A stretch of DNA of 64,000 bases from contig JAZSPB010000076.1 in assembly GCA_045537235.1 (NCBI GenBank), forward strand, positions 1 to 64,000. The letters are read 5' to 3'. The DNA is from RGIG8775 sp045537235. Its GTDB lineage: Bacteria; Bacillota; Clostridia; Oscillospirales; CAG-272. Numbering within the stretch: position 1 is the stretch's first letter; each line of letters begins with the position of its first letter. The notes under the pieces were generated by a model. That model searched no databases, was not told where the DNA came from, and worked only from the letters and a program-made list of their open reading frames with translations. A program made the position numbers and the translations under genes. Shown one piece after another: positions 43,572-52,189 of this stretch.

Positions 43572-45407
43572 ATGCAAAACAGTGACCGCGTGGCGCGTCT
43601 TTTGGAAAAAGCCAATACGTTACCCCTTTGTCCGGGTGTGTACATTATGAAGAATTCTGCGGGCAAGGTGATTTATGTAGGAAAATCGCGCAAACTGAAA
43701 AATCGAGTGTCCCAGTATTTTCAAAACAGCGCCAAAAATGTTAAAACGTACAAAATGGTCTCATCTGTGGATAATTTTGACTATATTGTTTGTAATACCG
43801 AGATCGAGGCATTGACCCTTGAAAATACACTGATCAAGCAGTATAACCCTAAATATAACATCAAGCTCAAGGATGCCAAATCTTATCCGTATATCAAGAT
43901 CACGCATGAGGAATATCCGAGACTGATCTATACACGAACGCGCTCGAATGACAAAGCGACCTACTACGGTCCTTATACGGGCACGGCTACGGTGTTTTCC
44001 GTTTTGACACTTTTGCATAAAAGCTTCGGCATTCCGTCCTGCAACCGCCGATTTCCGAGAGATATTGGAAAAGAAAGACCTTGTATCTATAAGCAGATGG
44101 GACAATGCTGCGGCGTATGTACGGGAGAGGTCAGCGCAGAGGAATACCGCTCGCTGATTCGGTCGGCATCCGACATCCTACGCGGAAATATTCGAGAAAC
44201 GCGCAAGCGGTTGGAAGAAAAAATGTATGAGTATGCCGAGAAGGAGAACTTTGAAGCCGCCATCCGCTATCGCAATACCATGAATGCGTTGGACAAACTG
44301 TCCGAAAAGCAGAAGGTTGTGGCCTCCGCGAAAGAAAACCATGACGTGATCGGTATTTTCGACGGCGATGTTTGTACGGGACTTTCGGTTCTTAATGTTC
44401 GCGAGGGTGTGCTGGTCAACAAGTCCGATTATGTGTTCGGAAGCGACCGTATTTTGGATGAAAGCGGGATCAGTACCTTCTTGTGTGAATACTATCGCGG
44501 AAAGGGAGACGTCCCTCATGAGATCTTGATCTCCTTTGAGATGGAGGAGGAAGAGCGCTTGCTGATTGGCGAATATCTTTCTTCCATATCCGAAAAGAAG
44601 GTCGAGCTTCGCACACCCGAGCGGGGTGACAAACGTGCTCTTTGTAAAATGGCGGTAGAGAATGCCGAGCAGGCGGCTCGACAGTATGTTTCAGATGCCG
44701 AGCGCTCGGATACCGTTCTTGCGGGATTGGCGGCATTGCTCGGTCTTGAGGCATTGCCGACAAGGATTGAGGCTTATGATATCTCCAATCTCGGTGCCGA
44801 GCATAAAACCGCAGGTATGATCGTTTGCGAAGATGGCAAGCTTAAACCTGCCGATTATCGAAGCTTCAGCATCAAGGGAGTAGCAGGTACGGATGACTAC
44901 GCGTGTATGTGCGAGACCATGCGGCGGCGCTTTGCGCATCTTTCGGATGACAGCGGCTCTTTCTCGCAGATTCCCGATCTGATCCTGCTTGACGGTGGGC
45001 GCGGTCATGTTTCTTGTGTGCGCGAAGTGCTTTCCGAAATGGATTTGGATATTCCCGTATTTGGTATGGTCAAGGACGATTTTCATAAAACACGCGCCCT
45101 TTGTGATGAAGAACGGGAGATCAGCATTGCCCGCGAACAGCAGATCTTTGTTTTCATATATAAACTCCAAGAAGAAGTACACCGATATACCGTGGGGCGT
45201 ATGACAAACGCCAAGCTCAAAACGCTCAAGACTTCTTCGCTGGAGGTCATCAAGGGAATCGGTCCCAAAAAGGCAAGAGCCATTCTTTTGAAATTCGGTA
45301 CGTTGGAAGCCGTAAAAAAAGCCGATGCGGATGCCGTTGCTCAAACGCCCGGTGTCAGTCGATCCGACGCGGAGGCTGTCGTTCGCTATTTTGAGGAGCA
45401 TTCGTAA
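43572..45407 (+). CDS. uvrC: Excinuclease ABC subunit UvrC
   Basis: A 611-residue nucleotide-excision-repair nuclease: GIY-YIG domain (PGVYIMKNSAGKVIYVGKSRKL), UvrB-binding UVR domain near residues 200-235, RNase H-like nuclease (RIEAYDISNLGAEHKTAGMIV, DLILLDGGRGH) and C-terminal helix-hairpin-helix repeats. The start at 43572 has AAAGGGG upstream; 56 further upstream codons lie in repeat D and are not real. Confidence 0.95.
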   Translation: MQNSDRVARLLEKANTLPLCPGVYIMKNSAGKVIYVGKSRKLKNRVSQYFQNSAKNVKTYKMVSSVDNFDYIVCNTEIEALTLENTLIKQYNPKYNIKLKDAKSYPYIKITHEEYPRLIYTRTRSNDKATYYGPYTGTATVFSVLTLLHKSFGIPSCNRRFPRDIGKERPCIYKQMGQCCGVCTGEVSAEEYRSLIRSASDILRGNIRETRKRLEEKMYEYAEKENFEAAIRYRNTMNALDKLSEKQKVVASAKENHDVIGIFDGDVCTGLSVLNVREGVLVNKSDYVFGSDRILDESGISTFLCEYYRGKGDVPHEILISFEMEEEERLLIGEYLSSISEKKVELRTPERGDKRALCKMAVENAEQAARQYVSDAERSDTVLAGLAALLGLEALPTRIEAYDISNLGAEHKTAGMIVCEDGKLKPADYRSFSIKGVAGTDDYACMCETMRRRFAHLSDDSGSFSQIPDLILLDGGRGHVSCVREVLSEMDLDIPVFGMVKDDFHKTRALCDEEREISIAREQQIFVFIYKLQEEVHRYTVGRMTNAKLKTLKTSSLEVIKGIGPKKARAILLKFGTLEAVKKADADAVAQTPGVSRSDAEAVVRYFEEHS

Positions 45408-45421
45408 GAAAGGAAATGTCT

Positions 45422-45982
45422 ATGAGAATCATAACCGGAAGTGCAAGAGGTACTAAGCTGTTGACGCTTGACGGACTCAATACTCGTCCTACAGCCGAGC
45501 GCGCCAAAGAGGCGATTTTTTCCAAGCTTCAATTTGACTTGGAGGGAAGAAGTGTTCTTGATCTGTTTGCAGGCTCGGGGCAAATGGGGCTGGAGGCTCT
45601 CAGTCGCGGTGCTTCTCATGCCGTATTTTGCGACAAAGCTCGCGAGTCGGTAGAGATCATTACCAAGAATGCCGAAAAGACACGGCTCAAGGAAAAATGT
45701 ACCATTCTTTGCACCGACCATGCTGACTGTGTCCGACGTATGGCGATGATGAATAAACAATTTGATATTGTTTTTCTTGATCCCCCCTATGCCTCGACAC
45801 TGATAGCCGACTCGTTGACAAGACTTTGCCAAGAAGGACTTTTGAAAAAAGGTGCTCTTATTGTATGCGAAAGCGGTAGCCCCGATATTGTCCCCCCGGA
45901 CGCATTGGAGCTTGTAAAACAAACCAAATACGGTGTGGCATATGTGACCATTCTTACACCAAAGCAGGAGGTGCTGTCATGA
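45422..45982 (+). CDS. rsmD: 16S rRNA (guanine966-N2)-methyltransferase RsmD
   Basis: A 186-residue SAM enzyme: MRIITGSARGTKL at the start, NTRPTAERAKEAIFSKL, SAM site LDLFAGSGQMGLEALSRGA, and catalytic IVFLDPPYAS. The ATG at 45422 has AAGAAAGGA 8 bp upstream. It follows uvrC and overlaps coaD by 4 bp. Confidence 0.94.
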   Translation: MRIITGSARGTKLLTLDGLNTRPTAERAKEAIFSKLQFDLEGRSVLDLFAGSGQMGLEALSRGASHAVFCDKARESVEIITKNAEKTRLKEKCTILCTDHADCVRRMAMMNKQFDIVFLDPPYASTLIADSLTRLCQEGLLKKGALIVCESGSPDIVPPDALELVKQTKYGVAYVTILTPKQEVLS

Positions 45983-46473
45983 GTATCGCGGTTATTCCCG
46001 GCAGCTTTGACCCCATGACTGTGGGGCACGTTAATGTGATAGAGAGAGCAGCGACCATGTTTGACGAGGTGGTCGTAGCGGTTATGATCAATCCCAATAA
46101 AGTTTACCGTTTTTCCGTGACCGAAAAGACCGAGTTGGCAGTGCTTTCCTGTGCCCACATTCCCAATGTCCGAGTTATTGCCGATGAGGGGATGCTGGTT
46201 GATCTTGTGGAGAGACTTGGGGCGTGTGCTATTGTAAAAGGAATCCGTACGATTAAGGATTTTCGGTATGAGCAAACCATGGCCTATTGGAATCGTGCCC
46301 ACAATCCTCATGCCGAAACTCTGTATCTTCCTTGTGATAAGCGTTTTTCACGGGTCAGCTCAACTCTTGTGCGCCAACGAATCGAGCAAGGAAAATCGCT
46401 TGACGGACTCATGATGCCAAAAGCCATTGAAAAAATTGTCGAATGGTGTGGGACTTGTCCTTCAAAAAAATGA
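45979..46473 (+). CDS. coaD: Pantetheine-phosphate adenylyltransferase CoaD
   Basis: A 164-residue enzyme of coenzyme A synthesis. Nucleotidyltransferase motif GSFDPMTVGHVNVIERA, KGIRTIKDFRYEQTMA and RVSSTLVRQRI are intact. The rsmD-coaD pairing with ATGA overlap is widespread in Firmicutes. Confidence 0.95.
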   Translation: MSIAVIPGSFDPMTVGHVNVIERAATMFDEVVVAVMINPNKVYRFSVTEKTELAVLSCAHIPNVRVIADEGMLVDLVERLGACAIVKGIRTIKDFRYEQTMAYWNRAHNPHAETLYLPCDKRFSRVSSTLVRQRIEQGKSLDGLMMPKAIEKIVEWCGTCPSKK

Positions 46474-46499
46474 ACAAGCAAGTTCTAAATATTAAGCCT

Positions 46500-46552
46500 C
46501 CTCCATATAGTTTACTGAATTGAAAAATTGTCAATCAGTAAACATATGGAGG
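46500..46552 (+). promoter_or_regulatory. Hairpin hiding the spoIVA ribosome binding site
   Basis: Left arm CCTCCATATAGTTTACTGA (46500-46518) pairs with right arm TCAGTAAACATATGGAGG (46535-46552) with one bulged A. The right arm contains the GGAGG ribosome site, 8 bp before the spoIVA ATG. There is no direct T-run, so a terminator is less likely. As RNA it would block translation; as DNA it is also a near-perfect dyad that a repressor could bind. Confidence 0.7.
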
Positions 46553-46560
46553 ATATTTTT

Positions 46561-48039
46561 ATGGCGGAATACAGTATCTATCGGGACATCGCAACACGTA
46601 CCGGCGGCGACATTTACGTTGGCGTTGTCGGTCCTGTCAGAAGCGGAAAATCTACATTTATAAAACGCTTCATGGAGGCGATGGTGCTTCCCAATATCAG
46701 CGACCCGCACGCCAAGGATCGGGCACGCGATGAGATGCCTCAAAGCGCGGCAGGCAAGACGGTAATGACCACCGAACCCAAATTCATTCCCGATGAGGCA
46801 GTGGAGATCAATCTTGACGGCGGCGTAAGTATGCGCGTCAAAATGGTGGATTGTGTGGGATATATCATTCCCGAGGCGCTGGGCGCCATTGAGAACGGTC
46901 AACCTCGTATGGTGCGCACACCGTGGCGAGAGGAGCCTATGCCCTTTGTGGAGGCAGCCGAGATGGGAACCGAAAAGGTCATTAACGAGCATGCCACCAT
47001 CGGAATGTTGGTCAGTACCGATGGCAGTATCGGAGATATTTCCCGTGAAAGCTATGTGGAAGCCGAGGAACGCATCGTAAATGAACTGAAAGCCATTGGT
47101 AAGCCGTTTGCCATGATCCTCAATTCTGCCAATCCCACAGCCGAAGCCTCGGTAAAGCTGGCATATGAGTTGGAAGCCAAATACTGTGTTCCCGTAGCTT
47201 TGGTGAGCTGTCTGGAGCTGGATGCCGAGGATATTCGGCAGATTCTTGAGTTGGTTCTCCATGAATTTCCCGTCAGCGAGATGCGTGTAAAATTTCCGAC
47301 ATGGGTTTCCGCTCTGGAGACTACCCACCCCATCCGTGCGTCACTTTCGGAGGCGGTAAGAAGATGCGTTGCCAATATTCGAAAGATCGGGGATGTAAAC
47401 GGTGCATTTGACGAGCTGAAAAACAATGAAAATGTGGAAGAGGTTTCCATTGATCGCATAGACCTGGGAAACGGCTGTGCACAGATATCGACAAAGCTTA
47501 ATGACGGACTGTTTTACGAAACAGTCAGCCAGCTTACGGGTATGGAGATTGCCGATGATAAAAATCTGATATCCACTCTCCGTGAATTGGCGGCGATGAA
47601 GTCCAAATACGATCGCGTGGCAGAGGCATTGGAAGATGCTACCGATAAGGGCTACGGCATCGTCATGCCGGATATTGAGGAGCTGCATCTGGAGGAGCCT
47701 GAAATCGTCAAGCAGGCGGGAGGATATGGAGTTAAACTTCGTGCCGCAGCCCAGTCCATTCACATGATCCGCGCCAATATCGAAACAGAGATCAATCCCA
47801 TCGTAGGAAGCGAGCAGCAGTCCGAGGAGTTGATCAAATATATGCTTCGCGAATTTGAGGAAGACCCTCGCCGCATTTGGGAGTCCAATATGTTTGGTAA
47901 GAGTCTGTATGAACTGATGAACGAGGGGTTGCATACGAAGCTTTCCAACATTCCCGAGGAGTCCCGCACTCGACTTTCGGAGACCTTGGAACGTATAATC
48001 AACGAGGGAAGTGGCGGCCTGATTTGTATTATTCTTTGA
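46561..48039 (+). CDS. spoIVA: Stage IV sporulation protein A (SpoIVA)
   Basis: A 492-residue ATPase that polymerises on the forespore surface and is the base of the spore coat; length equals the Bacillus protein. Walker A GPVRSGKSTFIKRFM is near residue 25; MVDCVGYIIPEALG and the C-terminal SGGLICIIL complete the family pattern. GGAGG 8 bp upstream sets the start. Made in the mother cell; the gene directly downstream codes the interrupted cortex hydrolase. Confidence 0.97.
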   Translation: MAEYSIYRDIATRTGGDIYVGVVGPVRSGKSTFIKRFMEAMVLPNISDPHAKDRARDEMPQSAAGKTVMTTEPKFIPDEAVEINLDGGVSMRVKMVDCVGYIIPEALGAIENGQPRMVRTPWREEPMPFVEAAEMGTEKVINEHATIGMLVSTDGSIGDISRESYVEAEERIVNELKAIGKPFAMILNSANPTAEASVKLAYELEAKYCVPVALVSCLELDAEDIRQILELVLHEFPVSEMRVKFPTWVSALETTHPIRASLSEAVRRCVANIRKIGDVNGAFDELKNNENVEEVSIDRIDLGNGCAQISTKLNDGLFYETVSQLTGMEIADDKNLISTLRELAAMKSKYDRVAEALEDATDKGYGIVMPDIEELHLEEPEIVKQAGGYGVKLRAAAQSIHMIRANIETEINPIVGSEQQSEELIKYMLREFEEDPRRIWESNMFGKSLYELMNEGLHTKLSNIPEESRTRLSETLERIINEGSGGLICIIL

Positions 48040-48054
48040 CTTTTTCTTGTTTGG

Positions 48055-48081
48055 GGAGTCGTTTCGGCGGCTCCTTCTTTT
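48055..48081 (+). terminator. Terminator of spoIVA
   Basis: Stem GGAGTCG/CGGCTCC (one G-T pair), loop of about 6 nt, then TTCTTTTG. Confidence 0.6.
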
Positions 48082-48186
48082 GTAAAATAGGGGAGGACAA
48101 GTCTTACTGCCTTTTTCTTTCTTCCGAACATTCCAAGGTGTGTGGGGGAGACCAACAGCGGTTTTCTGCGATTCTTGAATAAATGA

Positions 48187-48213
48187 ACCGATTTTTCATA
48201 AAAGCATATGCTA
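48187..48213 (+). promoter_or_regulatory. Possible mother-cell (sigma-K/E type) promoter of the cortex hydrolase
   Basis: CATATGCTA at 48205-48213 fits the sigma-K -10 pattern CATAnnnTA, with AC at 48187-48188 as -35, 16 bp upstream. It is 32 bp before the start codon. No good sigma-A pair is seen. Pattern match only. Confidence 0.4.
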
Positions 48214-48244
48214 TATTGAAATACCAACACAGAAAGGAATCGTC

Positions 48245-49150
48245 ATGGTCATTTATACAGTGAAAAACGGAGATTCGCTATACAACATCGCAAGAGCTTA
48301 TGGAACCACGCCCGATCGAGTCGTTGCAGATAACGATCTGAAGGATCCCTCAAAACTTGTCGTCGGTCAGACATTGGTTATCCAACAGCCGCTGGTATCC
48401 TACCGCGTACGGAGCGGAGACACGGTATATTCGATCTCCCAACAGTTTGGCGTCAGCCTGAATCAGCTTTATCGCAACAATCCCGTCCTTATGGGAGGAA
48501 ATAATCTTGTTGTAGGGCAGTCGCTCAACATTGTTCTCCCTCAAGTACAAAACGACCGCGAGATCGAGGTCAACGGTTATGTATATCCTTCTGTCAGCCG
48601 CGAAACACTCATGCGCACCTTGCCGTATCTTACTTATATTACGGTTTTTACTTATCGAATTGGAGAAGACGGAACTTTAGAGGACGTTGATGACGAGGAG
48701 ATCATAGAAATGGCGCGGCAATACGGGGTAGCGCCCATTATGCAGATTTCATCGGTTACCGAACGGGGAACCTTTTCCTCCGAAATTGCGGCGCGAATCT
48801 TGTCGGACGAAGCATTGCAAGACACGATCATTGAAAATGTTTTGGCGGTTTTGAGTGAAAAACGGTATGTGGGCGTTGATGTGGATTTTGAATATGTGGA
48901 AGGGCAATATGCGGATGCCTATGTGACCTTTCTCGAAAAATTACACGCGCGATTGAGTTCCGAGGGATATCAACTGTTTGTCGCTCTTGCCCCAAAATAC
49001 AATGCCGACCAAGAAGGGCTGCTATACGAAGGGCACGATTACGCAGGTGCTGGTGCAGCCGCGGACGGTGTGACACTGATGACGTATGAATGTGTCATTT
49101 TTTCTTGCAAGATTCAAAAATATAATGCCGAATCTTATAAATGCGTATGA
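48245..49150 (+). CDS. sleL: SleL/YaaH-type LysM-GH18 cortex hydrolase, 5' part (interrupted)
   Basis: The first 282 codons (48245-49090) are host gene: two LysM domains (about 2-47 and 51-97), then a GH18 barrel with the catalytic DxDxE motif in YVGVDVDFEYV and GVTLMTYE at the break. After TYE the frame runs into the inserted interval for 20 unrelated codons (CVIFSCK onward) to a stop at 49150. The missing remainder starts exactly at TYEW in 56521-56985. SleL/YaaH enzymes cleave cortex peptidoglycan or process it during spore formation and germination. As it stands the barrel lacks its last strands and should be inactive. Located just after spoIVA. Confidence 0.92.
   Translation: MVIYTVKNGDSLYNIARAYGTTPDRVVADNDLKDPSKLVVGQTLVIQQPLVSYRVRSGDTVYSISQQFGVSLNQLYRNNPVLMGGNNLVVGQSLNIVLPQVQNDREIEVNGYVYPSVSRETLMRTLPYLTYITVFTYRIGEDGTLEDVDDEEIIEMARQYGVAPIMQISSVTERGTFSSEIAARILSDEALQDTIIENVLAVLSEKRYVGVDVDFEYVEGQYADAYVTFLEKLHARLSSEGYQLFVALAPKYNADQEGLLYEGHDYAGAGAAADGVTLMTYECVIFSCKIQKYNAESYKCV
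49079..49092 (+). repeat. Left attachment repeat (attL core)
   Basis: ATGACGTATGAATG, repeated at 56521-56534 as ATGACCTATGAATG (13 of 14 identical, same orientation). The fully shared core is TATGAATG. It codes MTYE of the GH18 enzyme. Confidence 0.85.
49094..49105 (+). repeat. Left terminal inverted repeat of the element
   Basis: GTCATTTTTTCT, the exact reverse complement of 56514-56525. In an excised circle the two would flank a 10-nt centre containing the TATGAATG core, giving a symmetrical attP-like site. Confidence 0.85.
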
Positions 49151-49158
49151 GAATTCAG

Positions 49159-50658
49159 TTACAGACGGGGGAAAAGATCAATGGTTACGGCACGGGTTTG
49201 GCTGTCTTTGCGATAGGTGAGCTTGGCGAGAATTTCTTTGTACATATGGTGCTTTTCTTCAGCGGACAGCGTATCATAGGTGTCGAACAGATGTTGGATC
49301 TTGGGCTTGAAAACAGTATTCGGTGTGAGATTCTTTTCGCTCGCTTGAAGTTGCTTTTCCATCGCGTCTCTTTGGACACGATACTCTTCCAACCGAGTCT
49401 CAATGACAGCGCGGCGAGATATAAATGTGGGAATGTCATAGACACCTTGTTCAAGAAAGTCAAGTGCTTTTTGGAGTTGGAGTCGAAGTTTTTGGGTTTT
49501 GCTGTCGATATGGAAAAGCGCCTTCCGGACGAGAGTTGTTTCGGTCGCGCAGGGTGAATTTTGAAGATTGGCATAACAACGCATTCGGGAGAGCAGGGAA
49601 TCCTTGACAGCCTTTTCCATGATGAAAAAGAGGGATGACATCACATGACAATTTCGGTCAGAGCACATAATACGGCGCTCCTTTCCCGAGGAAGCACCTG
49701 TCATTTTGGCACCGCATTCCGCGCAATAGGCAATGCCGGAGAATACATTGTAGAATTGATGACCGCGAGCGGTCTGGTTGGTGCGGTTGACCGATCGAAC
49801 ATAACAGGCTTTTTCAAAAGTGTCATCATCGATGATGGCGGGGTGCCGACCTTCATAAACGGGGCAGTCGAAGTCATAATGACGGGATTTCACAACGGAG
49901 CCGTCTACCAGTTTTTTATTGGTTTTTTTATAGGAACAGCGGATCTTTCCTGTGTAGACAATATTGCGAAGAATAGTCGAAACAACGACCGGACTCCACG
50001 GAACACCGGTTCGCGAGGGAATGTGAAGCTCATTGAGGTGCTCCGCAAGACGGGTGAAGCCGAGACCTTGTTCAATATAGATATGAAACATATATTTGAC
50101 CGTTTCCGCTTCTTCGGGATCGATTTCAAGGGTGTTTCCTTTATCGCCTTTGATTTTGGCGATCCGATATCCAAAAGGGGCTACACTTCCCATAAACCGT
50201 CCCTCGGCGGCGGAGCGTTTTCTTCCTCGCTCAAGGCGGCGATTGATGAGCATATATTCTTTGCGCGACATGAAGAGATTAAATTCAAAAAATTCTTCAT
50301 CATATTCATTGGCGGGATCGTAGGTCTTGTAGGGGGTGATGATTTTTGTGTTGGTGTATTTGAAGGTTTGCGTGATGATCCCCTGATCGATGGAGTTGCC
50401 GCGGGAGAGGCGGTCAGGATCCACACAAAGAACACCTTCGACCTCGCCCATCTCAACGAGGCGAAGGAGCTTTTGCATTTCGGGACGTTCGATCAAAGAT
50501 TCGCCGGAGACGACTTCTTCAAAAGAACGGGCGATGGTGATACCTTGAGAGCTTGCGAAGGATTCCAGGAGAATACGGTGCCGTTTCAGTGTTTCTTCCA
50601 CGGACAGTTCGTTATAGTCGCGGTCATAGCGGGATTTTCGAATGTAAGATATGTACAT
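49159..50658 (-). CDS. Large serine recombinase (SpoIVCA-like)
   Basis: A 499-residue site-specific recombinase. Catalytic domain with nucleophile S9 in YIRKSRYDRD and CVDPDRLSRGN; a Recombinase domain (GFTRLAEHLNELHIPSRTG, SPVVVSTILRNIVYTGKI); a zinc ribbon (YCAECGAKM with CSDRNC); and a C-terminal coiled coil. B. subtilis SpoIVCA, which excises skin, is 500 residues. The start at 50658 has AAAGGAG 5 bp upstream; the frame runs 38 codons further without a site. Its stop is 66 bp from the attachment core, as expected for an integrase beside its own attP. Confidence 0.94.
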   Translation of the reverse strand: MYISYIRKSRYDRDYNELSVEETLKRHRILLESFASSQGITIARSFEEVVSGESLIERPEMQKLLRLVEMGEVEGVLCVDPDRLSRGNSIDQGIITQTFKYTNTKIITPYKTYDPANEYDEEFFEFNLFMSRKEYMLINRRLERGRKRSAAEGRFMGSVAPFGYRIAKIKGDKGNTLEIDPEEAETVKYMFHIYIEQGLGFTRLAEHLNELHIPSRTGVPWSPVVVSTILRNIVYTGKIRCSYKKTNKKLVDGSVVKSRHYDFDCPVYEGRHPAIIDDDTFEKACYVRSVNRTNQTARGHQFYNVFSGIAYCAECGAKMTGASSGKERRIMCSDRNCHVMSSLFFIMEKAVKDSLLSRMRCYANLQNSPCATETTLVRKALFHIDSKTQKLRLQLQKALDFLEQGVYDIPTFISRRAVIETRLEEYRVQRDAMEKQLQASEKNLTPNTVFKPKIQHLFDTYDTLSAEEKHHMYKEILAKLTYRKDSQTRAVTIDLFPRL

Positions 50659-50702
50659 AAAGACTCCTTTCGTGGTTAACGACGGGAAGGGAATTCTTTT
50701 TG

Positions 50703-50731
50703 ATTTTATGTGGGCAAAATAAGAGATATGT
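50703..50731 (-). promoter_or_regulatory. Possible mother-cell (sigma-E-like) promoter of the recombinase
   Basis: On the minus strand: ACATATCT (50731-50724), 13-bp spacer, CATAAAAT (50710-50703), about 45 bp before the start codon. This approaches the sigma-E pattern (ATATT-like -35, CATAcaaT -10). No sigma-A pair is obvious. Pattern match only. Confidence 0.38.
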
Positions 50732-50860
50732 TTGGCGGATTGATCTTTCATGATTGGAACAGATCGCGACAAAGACCGCGTTGAAGCATTTGAATGGATA
50801 AGTCCCGAAAGGAAAGAAATTCTTTTTCAGAACATAGGATTTAGAGAAAGGAGTGATGAT

Positions 50861-51043
50861 ATGGCAGTGGTAACGATCTACCGTTATGAGGAGTTGAATG
50901 TGACGGTTTTGATTCACGATGATGAAATGCTGTCCGAAAAGGAACGTCGAGAGGTGGTGGAGCGGCTGTTTCGTTATGAGGAGGAGGCTTGTGCTCGGAC
51001 GCATTGTCGAGATGGGCAGAAAGAGGGTGAAGGACGATCATAG
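50861..51043 (+). CDS. Small protein divergent from the recombinase (directionality-factor candidate)
   Basis: A 60-residue soluble, charged protein starting MAVVTIYRYEELNVTVLI with a helical LSEKERREVVERLFRYEEE centre and a basic tail. The start at 50861 has AAAGGAG 7 bp upstream; an in-frame ATG at 50750 has no such site. No family recognised. Its size and position beside a serine recombinase match the small recombination directionality factors needed for excision in other systems, but nothing in the sequence proves this. Confidence 0.65.
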   Translation: MAVVTIYRYEELNVTVLIHDDEMLSEKERREVVERLFRYEEEACARTHCRDGQKEGEGRS

Positions 51044-51183
51044 AGGGATGGCTTACAGATAAGTTTCTTATTATACAAACAACAGTTGAATTCGAAACAA
51101 CCGAGTGATAAAAAATATGTAGGTGAATTTCTCTTGAAAACGGCAAGGAAAAGTTGTGTGGAAAGGATGCGACATAAAATTTT

Positions 51184-51208
51184 AGCCCCGCTTTTGGCGG
51201 GGCTTTTT
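51184..51208. terminator. Terminator between the small gene and the DUF6873 gene
   Basis: Stem AGCCCCGC/GCGGGGCT with loop TTTTG and a T-run; it lies between convergent genes. Confidence 0.88.
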
Positions 51209-51209
51209 A

Positions 51210-51917
51210 CTAAAAAAAGAATAGGGAACCTACATCATAAAGTCCCTCATCCGAGAGGGAGATGACATCAAACCCGTGAGCGGAACAAAACGATAAAATG
51301 TTTTTTCCGTCGGGATGTGTCAAAATGTCGCCACAGAAAAACACAGTATGATTGCAAACACCCGAGGCACCGCCGATAAAGCCGTGGTCGAAGCCGTCAA
51401 GCGCAACGTGTCCTTCGGAGATGCGCAACACATTGATCGAAAGTGCACGGCACGTCTTTTCCATCGCGGGATCGGCGGTAATGACGGCTTTGTCCCCGAG
51501 CGTTACGGTGGAGCATTTTGCATATCCTTGGTTGGTGTTGAATATTGAGATCCCATGTTCCTCTGCATAAAGCTGTACTGCTTTAGCCATGTTGGTGCGC
51601 CGTCCTATGACATGGTTGCCAAGGATCGCGAGATTGAGGGAGACATCGCATGGATATTCAGCGCCTACCGCATCGTCGGTCAGCGTCAGCGAAAGGGAAG
51701 TCGCGTTAATTATTCGGTCGATTGTTTCTTTGGCCTCGGTATAATATTTTTTGTGAACAAACATTCGGTCACCAAGAGGAAGGATCAGCATATCGGGATG
51801 GGATGCCACTCTTGGATCAAATGTCGAAAACGGGGGCAGAGAAATAATAGAAAAGCCTCGCGTTAAAAGCGTCGTGCGACATTTTTCCGAAATTCGGATA
51901 TCGGTTACAGCAAGCAT
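51210..51917 (-). CDS. DUF6873-like protein (possible guanidino-modifying-enzyme fold)
   Basis: A 235-residue soluble protein. Blocks such as SHPDMLILPLGDRMFVHKKYY, LNLAILGNHVIGRR, GYAKCSTVTLGDKAVITAD and GFIGGASGVCNHTVFFCGD resemble the DUF6873 family, thought to have the arginine-deiminase/amidinotransferase-type (GME) fold. Possible Asp/Cys catalytic residues are visible but not assigned. GGAGG 4 bp before the ATG. It looks chromosomal rather than phage-borne, although it lies inside the element. Confidence 0.65.
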   Translation of the reverse strand: MLAVTDIRISEKCRTTLLTRGFSIISLPPFSTFDPRVASHPDMLILPLGDRMFVHKKYYTEAKETIDRIINATSLSLTLTDDAVGAEYPCDVSLNLAILGNHVIGRRTNMAKAVQLYAEEHGISIFNTNQGYAKCSTVTLGDKAVITADPAMEKTCRALSINVLRISEGHVALDGFDHGFIGGASGVCNHTVFFCGDILTHPDGKNILSFCSAHGFDVISLSDEGLYDVGSLFFF

Positions 51918-51931
51918 AATACCTCCAAAAG

Positions 51932-52132
51932 TGTGCGCCTGTGGGCGAGGGAGGTCGCTTTTTTGAAAAAAAGCTCCGCAAAAAACTTTTGATCTACGCT
52001 CTTTTTTGGGGTTGCGCGAACATAGTGAGACACCGGTTGCTCAAACATCAGCAGGGGCGAGGAGCAAAAGTTTTTGTGCGCTTTTGAAGAAAGTGTGCTT
52101 TTTTCAAAAAGTGACCTATCCCGTCCACAGGC
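51932..52132. repeat. GCGGAGC-family inverted repeat, copy E (inside the element)
   Basis: The left arm GCTCCGCAAAAAACTTTTGA and the preceding GGGAGGTCGCTTTTTTGAAA are nearly identical to copy A. The loop TTGCGCGAACATAGTGA also matches. The right arm is damaged (GAGCAAAAGTTTTTGTGCGC with extra sequence). Its presence shows that this part of the interval shares history with the host chromosome. Confidence 0.8.
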
Positions 52133-52189
52133 GAACAAAAATAAAGCCGGCAGACATGAACGACTGCCGGAAACTTTATGACCGCACAA

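Noticed and set aside
49645..50679. A 344-codon plus-strand frame opposite the recombinase.
   Set aside because: It mirrors the minus-strand recombinase, which has catalytic Ser, zinc-ribbon motifs and a proper ribosome site. The plus-strand translation has no recognisable domain.
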